Below, one piece after another: positions 7,119 through 12,872 of a DNA stretch of 14,655 bases. The stretch is from JAKAXS01 sp041940525. Its GTDB lineage: Bacteria; Pseudomonadota; Alphaproteobacteria; Rhizobiales; Hyphomicrobiaceae. Where the stretch lies: assembly GCA_041940525.1 (NCBI GenBank), contig JBGTSB010000061.1, positions 1 through 14,655 on the forward strand. The letters run 5' to 3'. Under the pieces are notes generated by a model, which saw only the letters and a list, made by a program, of their open reading frames with translations, did not search any database and had not been told where the DNA came from. How positions within the stretch are numbered: the first letter of the stretch is position 1; each line of letters opens with the position of its first letter. A program made the position numbers and the translations under genes.

Positions 7119-7418
7119 GTGAGCGGTTTGTCAGTGAGCATGAACTGTACAAAAATTGTGATTGCTTTGGCGGCATTCACCGTCCTGTCCGGCTGTGAAG
7201 GAGCGGCCCCAGGAGGAGATCCAGGCGCGTCGGCTCTGCCGTCGGGCGAGACATGTGGCTCGATCCGCGAAAAGCTGAATGCGCTGGACCGCAAGGGCGC
7301 GCAAAAGTGGGTCGAAGCCCAAACAGCCGGCCGCAAGCTAACGCCCGCTCAAAAAGCCGGCGCGGATTCATATAATCGCCTGCTCGGCCAATATCTCGGC
7401 TCGCGCTGCCACGTTTAG
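7119..7418 (+). CDS. Small lipoprotein of unknown function (paralogue 2)
   Basis: The 99-residue product has a lipoprotein signal (TKIVIALAAF then lipobox LSGC, Cys26), a Gly/Pro/Ala-rich spacer, and a helical domain bounded by Cys46 and Cys97, the same 51-residue spacing as in the preceding lipoprotein. Shared register between the cysteines includes I/L, L, L, G, V/I, E and G, supporting common ancestry. Two starts are possible. GTG 7119 has GGAGGG five bases upstream and is preferred. ATG 7140 gives a more typical short signal peptide, but its only upstream purines are GTGAG. No named family recognised. It sits 137 bases after its paralogue and before lipA. Confidence 0.8.
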   Translation: MSGLSVSMNCTKIVIALAAFTVLSGCEGAAPGGDPGASALPSGETCGSIREKLNALDRKGAQKWVEAQTAGRKLTPAQKAGADSYNRLLGQYLGSRCHV

Positions 7419-7462
7419 GCGCACGGCCGGCCTCCAGTCTTGATGCGGCGCACGTTTGGCGC
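7410..7462 (+). repeat. Imperfect direct repeat spanning the lipoprotein 2 stop
   Basis: CACGTTTAGGCGC (7410-7422), which includes the TAG stop, recurs as CACGTTTGGCGC (7451-7462) with one base deleted. It could be a small duplication scar or chance. Confidence 0.35.
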
Positions 7463-7508
7463 CATTTAATATGCGTACGGTTGCTTGGTTGTAAGCACTG
7501 AGGCTGGT

Positions 7509-8459
7509 TTGGTCACACTCCTAGACACCAAAACGCAAGGCGCTCAGCGCCATCCGGAAAAGGCGCGGACACCCGATAGTCCGCGTTTGCCCCGGCCAGA
7601 CTGGTTGCGTGTGAAGCTGTCCGCCAGCCCGGTCGTCGCCGAAACCCGCGACATCATCCGCCAGCATGGCTTGGCGACCGTGTGTGAGGAAGCCGCGTGT
7701 CCAAACCTGGGCGAATGCTGGTCTAAGCGCCACGCGACCATGATGATCATGGGCGATACTTGCACGCGGGCTTGCGCGTTCTGTAACGTGCGCACGGGCG
7801 TGCCGCAGCCTCTCAATGCGAACGAACCGGAAGAGGTGGCCAGCGCCGTTGCCAAACTCGGGCTCCGTCACATCGTCATCACGTCAGTGGACCGGGATGA
7901 TCTGGCCGACGGTGGCGCCGCGCATTTCGCCGAAACGATCGAGGCAATCAGGCGCACAACGCCTGGCACCACCATCGAAATTCTCACCCCCGACTTCCTG
8001 CGCAAGGAAGGTGCTGTGGAAACGGTGCTGGCCGCCAGGCCGGATGTGTTCAATCACAACCTGGAAACCGTGCCGTCGCTCTATCTGAAAATCCGTCCTG
8101 GCTCGCGATACTTCCATTCCCTGCGACTGCTTCAGCGCGCCAAGGAACTGAGCCCCGAAGTGTTCACGAAGTCCGGCATCATGTTGGGCCTCGGAGAGGA
8201 GCGTGATGAAGTCCTACAGGTGATGGACGACTTGCTGTCGGCCAACGTCGACTTTCTGACGATCGGCCAATACCTGCAGCCGACGCCGAAACACGCGCCG
8301 ATCGCACGGTTCGTGCCGCCAGAAGAATTTGAGAGCTATCGCCGCATCGCGACGGCTAAGGGCTTCCAGCTCGTCGCCTCGACGCCGCTTACGCGATCAT
8401 CCCACCATGCCGATGAAGATTTCGCGCGCCTGAAGGCCGCGCGACAAGCAAACGTTTGA
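7509..8459 (+). CDS. lipA: Lipoyl synthase
   Basis: LipA is the radical-SAM enzyme that inserts two sulfurs into octanoyl groups on lipoyl domains. Numbered from the TTG at 7509 (316 residues), the auxiliary cluster motif C-x4-C-x5-C is Cys59, Cys64, Cys70, and the radical-SAM CxxxCxxC is Cys85, Cys89, Cys92 (CTRACAFC). Other family marks are MGDTCTRACAFCNV, TSVDRDDL, DVFNHNLETV and the C-terminal RSSHHADEDF, whose serine ligates the auxiliary cluster; His replaces the usual Tyr there. An upstream TTG at 7485 lacks a Shine-Dalgarno, whereas 7509 has GAGG with a 5-base spacer and gives the usual N-terminus MVTLLDT. It remains at its usual distance from ratA, although the PDH E2 and E3 genes that normally precede it are missing. 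It appears fully functional, so some lipoylated protein should exist elsewhere in the genome. Confidence 0.96.
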   Translation: MVTLLDTKTQGAQRHPEKARTPDSPRLPRPDWLRVKLSASPVVAETRDIIRQHGLATVCEEAACPNLGECWSKRHATMMIMGDTCTRACAFCNVRTGVPQPLNANEPEEVASAVAKLGLRHIVITSVDRDDLADGGAAHFAETIEAIRRTTPGTTIEILTPDFLRKEGAVETVLAARPDVFNHNLETVPSLYLKIRPGSRYFHSLRLLQRAKELSPEVFTKSGIMLGLGEERDEVLQVMDDLLSANVDFLTIGQYLQPTPKHAPIARFVPPEEFESYRRIATAKGFQLVASTPLTRSSHHADEDFARLKAARQANV

Positions 8460-8468
8460 GAGCACGCC

Positions 8469-8927
8469 TTGCCGCAGTTTGAAACCACCCGGCGCGTGCC
8501 GTTTACCGCTGAGCAGATGTACGATGTTGTTGCCAGCGTCGAGGAGTATCCCAAGTTCCTACCGCTGTGCGAGGCGCTAAACGTCGAAAGTCGCGAGCCG
8601 ACCGACAATGGCGAGACGATCGTCGCCACGATGTCGGTTGGATACAACGCCATTAAGGAGAGCTTCCGCACGCGCGTGACACTGAACCCGTCGGCGCCAG
8701 CGATCCTTGTGGAGTATTTGGAAGGCCCGTTTCGTCACCTGGAGAACCGCTGGCGTTTTGTCCCTGTCCCCGGCGGCAGCGAAGTGCACTTCTTCATTGT
8801 CTATGAGTTTCGCTCTCGCATGCTCGGCCTTCTCATGGGCGCGATGTTCGACAAGGCGTTCCGCAAATTCAGCCAGGCGTTCGAAGATAGGGCGCGCCAA
8901 GTCTACGGCGATCCTCAGCAGGCTTGA
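8469..8927 (+). CDS. ratA: RatA/Coq10-like START-fold protein
   Basis: The 152-residue product belongs to the RatA / Coq10 (polyketide cyclase, START-like) family. Members bind hydrophobic ligands; mitochondrial Coq10 assists ubiquinone function, and E. coli RatA has been described as a toxin that blocks ribosome subunit joining. Visible marks are the N-terminal ETTRRVPFTAEQMYDVVASVEEYPKF-type opening, the PLCEA segment, the central LEGPFRHLENRWRF strand pair and the long C-terminal helix (FDKAFRKFSQAFEDRA). The start is TTG at 8469, with GAGAG overlapping the lipA stop; the 9-base gap makes it co-transcribed with lipA, as usual in Alphaproteobacteria. A Coq10-like role is more likely than a toxin here, since no RatB partner is present. 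Confidence 0.9.
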   Translation: MPQFETTRRVPFTAEQMYDVVASVEEYPKFLPLCEALNVESREPTDNGETIVATMSVGYNAIKESFRTRVTLNPSAPAILVEYLEGPFRHLENRWRFVPVPGGSEVHFFIVYEFRSRMLGLLMGAMFDKAFRKFSQAFEDRARQVYGDPQQA

Positions 8928-9323
8928 TTAAACGGCCAGGCTGAATAAGCCAAAGGCGAAACAGAGCAACGCACTGACCGCGATAGACGTGAATGTAAGC
9001 ATCATGCCCGTCACGCGCAGGCGCATGATGTGCGGAGACTGGGACAGCCCGTAAGCGTGAATGTAGCGCCCCGCGACCAAAATAAGCCCGGTGAGATGAA
9101 GCAGCGGCGAGGGCACATGCAGGCTCTCCGCTAGACCTAGTAAGACCAGCGCAAAAGGCGCGTATTCGGCGAAATTTGCATGAACCCGCATGCGCCGCAG
9201 CAGTTCGCGGCTTTCGCCAGGGCCAATTTCCACCTTGGCCGCCCGGCGCTGTGTGATGACCCGCGCCGACAGCAAAACGAAAAGCACAGCGAGCAGGGAC
9301 GCATAAAGAGCAGTAATTGGCAT
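8928..9323 (-). CDS. MAPEG-family integral membrane protein
   Basis: The product (131 residues from ATG 9323) has four hydrophobic segments, at about residues 3-22, 50-66, 72-88 and 105-128. It carries the MAPEG signature R-x-x-x-HANF-x-EY-x-P (RMRVHANFAEYAPF) and the later GRYIHAYG (family GRxxHAxG). MAPEG proteins include membrane glutathione transferases and related eicosanoid enzymes; bacterial members are mostly uncharacterised. ATG 9323 has AGGA eight bases upstream and gives the normal N-terminus; a GTG at 9371 would add 16 atypical residues. Its stop abuts the ratA stop with no base between. It lies 71 bases downstream of trpD on the same strand. Confidence 0.88.
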   Translation of the reverse strand: MPITALYASLLAVLFVLLSARVITQRRAAKVEIGPGESRELLRRMRVHANFAEYAPFALVLLGLAESLHVPSPLLHLTGLILVAGRYIHAYGLSQSPHIMRLRVTGMMLTFTSIAVSALLCFAFGLFSLAV

Positions 9324-9394
9324 GACGGCTGTCCTGTATTCGTTTGCGATAAAGCCTAGCCAGCCGGGCACGTGATGTCCATGAACCCAAAGAT

Positions 9395-10420
9395 CTAGGC
9401 GCTGTTCGTGATCTCGACGAGCTTGGTGAGGGCGGCAAGACCCTTGCCGTTGTCAATCGCGGCGTTGGCGGCACGAACGCCGTCTGAAAGGTTAGAGGAT
9501 AGCCCTGCTACAACAAGACCGGCGCCGGCATTTAGCGCGACGATGTCCCGGTATGCAGATTGCTCACCCTCAAGCACTCGACGTAATGCAGCAGCGTTGA
9601 CCGAAGCCTCGCCCCCCTTCAGTTGCTCAAGCGTAGCGCGAGAGAGCCCTGCATCTTCAGGCACGACATCAAAGACGGTTACGCGTCCGTCATGCAGCTC
9701 GGCCACCGAAGTGGGCCCCGTCGTCGTCAGCTCATCCATGCCGTCGTGACCGTGAACAACCCAGACATGGGTGCTGCCAAGGTTGCCAAGAACGTGGGCG
9801 AGCGGTTCCATCCAGCGTTTGTCGAATACGCCAACCACCTGACGCTTCACCCCGGCAGGATTGCAGATCGGCCCTAAAACGTTGAACATCGTGCGCACGC
9901 CAAGCTTCGCCCGCACCGGCGCCCAGGCCTTCATCGATGGATGATGCATTGGCGCCCACATGAAGCCGGCACCGGCTTCCCCGATGGCTTTGCTGATCGT
10001 TTCGGCCGATACGTCCAGTTTGACGCCAAGCGAAGACAACACGTCGGACGCGCCCGACAAGGACGAGACAGAGCGGTTGCCGTGCTTGGCGACGCGCGCG
10101 CCTGCTCCAGCCGCGACAAACGCAGCGCAGGTCGAAACGTTATAGGTGTGGTGGCCGTCACCACCGGTGCCGACGATGTCGATCGTTCCATCAGGACAAG
10201 AGACGGGAGACATACGCGAACGAAGGAGCCGGGCAGCGGCGGTCACCTCTTCAACCGTTTCGCCGCGCTCCTTCAGCGCGAGCAGGAATTTGCCCATGTC
10301 GTCTTCCGAGCGCGCGCCCTGCGTCAACTGATCCAGCGCGAATTCCATTTCACTGCCGCTCAGAGTTCCGCCATCCGCCGCCTTGGCCAACAGCTCATCC
10401 AGCTGAAACGGTTCCTGCAT
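9395..10420 (-). CDS. trpD: Anthranilate phosphoribosyltransferase
   Basis: TrpD transfers phosphoribose from PRPP to anthranilate, the second step of tryptophan synthesis from chorismate. From ATG 10420 the product has about 341 residues, the usual length. Visible are the N-terminal helical domain (GTLSGSEMEFAL), the PRPP loop GTGGDG, then NVSTCAAFVAAGAG, the KHGNRSVSS motif, the GPICNPAG segment and the DGMDELTTTGPT metal/anthranilate region. A TTG at 10480 would extend it by 20 residues without a better ribosome site; ATG 10420 has GAGGGA some 9-11 bases upstream. No trpG or trpC flanks it, unlike the common trpGDC order. It is divergent from pccB. Confidence 0.95.
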   Translation of the reverse strand: MQEPFQLDELLAKAADGGTLSGSEMEFALDQLTQGARSEDDMGKFLLALKERGETVEEVTAAARLLRSRMSPVSCPDGTIDIVGTGGDGHHTYNVSTCAAFVAAGAGARVAKHGNRSVSSLSGASDVLSSLGVKLDVSAETISKAIGEAGAGFMWAPMHHPSMKAWAPVRAKLGVRTMFNVLGPICNPAGVKRQVVGVFDKRWMEPLAHVLGNLGSTHVWVVHGHDGMDELTTTGPTSVAELHDGRVTVFDVVPEDAGLSRATLEQLKGGEASVNAAALRRVLEGEQSAYRDIVALNAGAGLVVAGLSSNLSDGVRAANAAIDNGKGLAALTKLVEITNSA

Positions 10421-10531
10421 GGTCTTCAGTCCCTCAATTCTGCCTTTCAGACCGATGGCTTGCATGCCCGGAATGGCCAAGGCAAGACCTGATCACCCCA
10501 AATCGGGCGGATGGAGCGCCGCCGGTAGGTT

Positions 10532-10560
10532 AACGGGCACCATCGACCCGTTTGCGCAAG
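10532..10560. promoter_or_regulatory. Inverted repeat and palindromic TTTGCGCAAG in the trpD-pccB divergent region
   Basis: AACGGG (10532-10537) and CCCGTT (10547-10552) form a 6-bp inverted repeat with a 9-base centre. They are followed by TTTGCGCAAG (10551-10560), one base short of a perfect palindrome. Propionate regulators of the ScfR/PccR group are known to use TTTGC/GCAAA-type half sites upstream of pccB, so an operator is possible but not proven. Confidence 0.3.
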
Positions 10561-10618
10561 CGCCACTGCGTGCTAGGAAACATCAGACAAAGGGCCCAAC
10601 TTCCACGGGGAAATACAA

Positions 10619-12151
10619 ATGAAACACGTCTTGGATGAGCTGGAACGCCGGCGCGGCGAAGCGCGGCTGGGCGGCGGAACGAAGCGCATCGAGGCGCAGC
10701 ACAATCGCGGCAAGCTGACGGCACGCGAACGCATTGATCTGCTGATGGACGAGAACTCCTTCGAGGAGTTCGACATGTATATCGAGCACCGCTGCACCGA
10801 TTTCGGCATGGAGAAGCTGAAGACCCCAGGTGATGGCGTCGTCACCGGCTGGGGCACGGTCAACGGCCGCGTCGTCTATGTCTTCGCCAAGGACTTCACC
10901 GTCTTCGGTGGATCGCTGTCGGAAACCCATGCCCGCAAGATCACCAAGATCCAAGAAATGGCGCTACAGAACCGTGCTCCGATTATCGGCCTGTTCGACG
11001 CTGGCGGCGCGCGCATTCAAGAAGGCGTGGCCGCGCTGGGTGGTTACGGCGAAGTGTTCTTGCGCAACGTCCTGGCATCCGGCGTCATTCCGCAGATTTC
11101 CGTGATCATGGGCCCGTGCGCTGGTGGCGACGTCTACTCGCCCGCGATGACCGACTTCATCTTCATGGTGCGTGATACAAGCTATATGTTTGTCACCGGC
11201 CCGGACGTTGTGAAAACCGTCACGAATGAAACCGTCACGGCCGAAGAGCTGGGCGGCGCCAAGGTGCATACGACCAAGTCGTCGATCGCCGACAACGCTT
11301 ATGAAAATGACGTCGAGGCCTTGCTGCAGATGCGGCGCCTGATGGACTTTCTGCCGTCCAATAACCAAGCCGGCGTGCCGCGCCTGCCTTACAACGACAG
11401 CTCAGATCGCTTGGAGCCGTCACTCGATACACTGATCCCGGACAATCCCAACCAGCCGTACGACATCAAGGAACTGATCCAGAAAGTCGTCGACGAGGGC
11501 GATTTCTTCGAGATCCAGCCGAACTTCGCCAAGAACATCGTCATCGGCTTTGCCCGCATGGAAGGTAATACAGTTGGCATCGTAGCCAACCAGCCGCTCG
11601 TGCTCGCAGGCGTTCTCGATAGCGATGCGTCGCGCAAGGCCGCTCGCTTTGTGCGCTTCTGCGACTGCTTCGAAATTCCGATCATGACCTTTGTGGACGT
11701 CCCCGGCTTCTTGCCCGGAACCGCTCAGGAATACGGCGGGCTGATCAAGCACGGCGCCAAGCTCCTGTTCGCCTATTCGGAAGCCACAGTGCCGAAGGTG
11801 ACGGTCATTACCCGCAAGGCCTACGGTGGCGCTTACGACGTGATGAGTTCCAAGCACATCCGGGCCGACGTCAACTATGCCTGGCCGACGGCTGAAATCG
11901 CCGTGATGGGCCCGAAAGGTGCGGTGGAAATCATCTATCGCTCCGAACTGGGCGACCCGGAAAAGATCGCGGCGCGCATCCAGGAATATGAAAACCGCTT
12001 CGCCAATCCGTTCGTGGCAGCCGAGCGGGGCTATATCGACGAAGTGATCACGCCGTCCTCGACCCGGCTGCGTTTGTGCCGGGCACTCAATATGCTTCGC
12101 AATAAGCGGGTCGAGAACCCCTGGAAGAAGCACGACAATATCCCGCTCTAA
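10619..12151 (+). CDS. pccB: Propionyl-CoA carboxylase beta (carboxyltransferase) subunit
   Basis: PccB moves the carboxyl group from carboxybiotin on PccA to propionyl-CoA, giving methylmalonyl-CoA for propionate, odd-chain and branched-chain catabolism and, where present, the ethylmalonyl-CoA pathway. The 510 residues show both crotonase-fold halves: the N-terminal acyl-CoA part (HNRGKLTARERIDLL, DFTVFGGSLSE, GGARIQEG, MGPCAGG) and the C-terminal biotin part (FVDVPGFLPGTAQEYGG, ITRKAYGGAYDVMSSKH, AVMGPKGAVEI). It ends with the family tail PWKKHDNIPL. The residue after the GG of the first oxyanion-hole motif is Asp171 rather than the common Ala. ATG 10619 follows GGGGA with a 7-base spacer. 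The partner pccA starts 1.8 kb downstream, beyond a strong terminator. Confidence 0.96.
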   Translation: MKHVLDELERRRGEARLGGGTKRIEAQHNRGKLTARERIDLLMDENSFEEFDMYIEHRCTDFGMEKLKTPGDGVVTGWGTVNGRVVYVFAKDFTVFGGSLSETHARKITKIQEMALQNRAPIIGLFDAGGARIQEGVAALGGYGEVFLRNVLASGVIPQISVIMGPCAGGDVYSPAMTDFIFMVRDTSYMFVTGPDVVKTVTNETVTAEELGGAKVHTTKSSIADNAYENDVEALLQMRRLMDFLPSNNQAGVPRLPYNDSSDRLEPSLDTLIPDNPNQPYDIKELIQKVVDEGDFFEIQPNFAKNIVIGFARMEGNTVGIVANQPLVLAGVLDSDASRKAARFVRFCDCFEIPIMTFVDVPGFLPGTAQEYGGLIKHGAKLLFAYSEATVPKVTVITRKAYGGAYDVMSSKHIRADVNYAWPTAEIAVMGPKGAVEIIYRSELGDPEKIAARIQEYENRFANPFVAAERGYIDEVITPSSTRLRLCRALNMLRNKRVENPWKKHDNIPL

Positions 12152-12200
12152 ATGTGAGCGTCGTAAGTGGCTGATACCGAAGCCACATCGAAACAGCCGA

Positions 12201-12229
12201 AGCGGGCGCTCCAAGCGCCCGCTTTTTTT
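12201..12229 (+). terminator. Strong intrinsic terminator of pccB
   Basis: AGCGGGCGCT and AGCGCCCGCT form a perfect 10-bp GC-rich stem with a CCA loop, ending in a run of seven T (12223-12229). A second small hairpin (GTGGCT/AGCCAC, 12167-12186) lies just before it. The terminator begins 50 bases after the pccB stop. Confidence 0.95.
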
Positions 12230-12262
12230 GGGGGGCGGATATGAACGCCAGCTAAATCGCCG

Positions 12263-12278
12263 GTTCAGACTGAGTTCA
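12263..12278 (+). promoter_or_regulatory. GTTCA direct repeat, 11-base period, upstream of the small secreted protein
   Basis: GTTCA occurs at 12263-12267 and 12274-12278, exactly one helical turn apart and about 75-90 bases before the next gene. Tandem half-sites at 11-base spacing are typical of OmpR/PhoB-family response regulators. The regulator cannot be named from this sequence. Confidence 0.35.
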
Positions 12279-12350
12279 AAGCGATGGGCCTAAATTCGTC
12301 GTTATCGGCTGACATGAATAGCCGTGAACTTTTGATTTAGGATCACGAAA

Positions 12351-12695
12351 ATGAACAAAGCATCTTTCATCGCCGCCTCCGGTCTTGTCCTGATCAGCGC
12401 AGCGTCGGCAACCGCTCATAGCTCTCGCGATATCAACAACCGCCAGGATCGTCAGGAGGTCCGGATCGAGGACGGCCGCCGTCATGGTTCGATCACCTGG
12501 CGTGAAGGCTTGAAGCTGCGGGCTGAGCAGCGCCGCATCGCCAACGTCGAGCGCGAATTCCGCAAGGATGGCTATCTCGACCGCAAGGAGCGCCGCATTC
12601 TCACCAACATGCAAAATCAAGCGTCCAAGCACATCCGTGCCGAGCGTCGCGATGGTTGGCGCCGGGCTTGGTGGGCACCGCGCGTCGGCCGCTAA
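12351..12695 (+). CDS. Small secreted basic protein with two G-x5-E-x3-L-x3-Q repeats
   Basis: The 114-residue product starts with a Sec signal peptide (hydrophobic residues 5-21, likely cleavage after ATA, residue 22). The mature chain is rich in Arg and Glu and predicted helical. Two units share one register: Gly46, Glu52, Leu56, Gln60 and Gly74, Glu80, Leu84, Gln88 (HGSITWRE... and DGYLDRKE...). The pattern resembles a widespread, uncharacterised family of small periplasmic helical proteins. It ends in a Trp/Arg-rich tail (GWRRAWWAPRVGR). ATG 12351 has AGGA eight bases upstream. It is a single-gene unit between two strong terminators, with its own possible operator upstream. Function unknown. 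Confidence 0.8.
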   Translation: MNKASFIAASGLVLISAASATAHSSRDINNRQDRQEVRIEDGRRHGSITWREGLKLRAEQRRIANVEREFRKDGYLDRKERRILTNMQNQASKHIRAERRDGWRRAWWAPRVGR

Positions 12696-12730
12696 CAGCG
12701 CCATTAAGCGCGCGTTAAGACATTGAACGC

Positions 12731-12769
12731 GGGAAGGGCCACGCGATATCGCGCTGGCCCTTTCCTTTT
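12731..12769 (+). terminator. Intrinsic terminator after the small secreted protein
   Basis: GGGAAGGGCCA (12731-12741) pairs with TGGCCCTTTCC (12755-12765) with one wobble, capped by an inner CGCGATATCGCG palindrome, and followed by TTTT (12766-12769). It starts 36 bases after the stop of the secreted protein gene. Confidence 0.9.
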
Positions 12770-12872
12770 AGAGAGTCTCAAAAGTCACAGCCCGCCAACC
12801 ATCCAAAAATTTAGGCGATTGGTAATGACCGATTCCTATCCTGGCTGCCGGTATTCGGTGGTGAGGTTTAGA

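Noticed and set aside
6508..7176. Long reverse-strand open frame (222 codons) opposite the first lipoprotein gene
   Set aside because: Low-complexity Arg/Leu/Ser-rich translation with no motif. The forward frame has a lipobox and a Shine-Dalgarno. It is a GC-rich shadow frame.
7440..7472. Promoter TTGATG...TAATAT before lipA
   Set aside because: The spacer is 21 bases, outside the normal range for sigma70 promoters.
8469..8927. RatA as half of a toxin-antitoxin system
   Set aside because: No RatB-like partner. The position after lipA and the sequence fit the Coq10-like housekeeping role common in Alphaproteobacteria.
9941..10492. Forward open frame opposite trpD
   Set aside because: Shadow of trpD with no motifs or credible start.
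11420..12214. Reverse-strand open frame of 264 codons opposite pccB
   Set aside because: Overlaps conserved pccB completely and runs through its terminator. His/Arg-rich shadow translation.
12723..12872. N-terminal extension of the repeat protein back to TTG 12723
   Set aside because: The extension would translate through the intrinsic terminator at 12731-12769 and lacks a ribosome site. GAGG six bases before ATG 12873 is much better.
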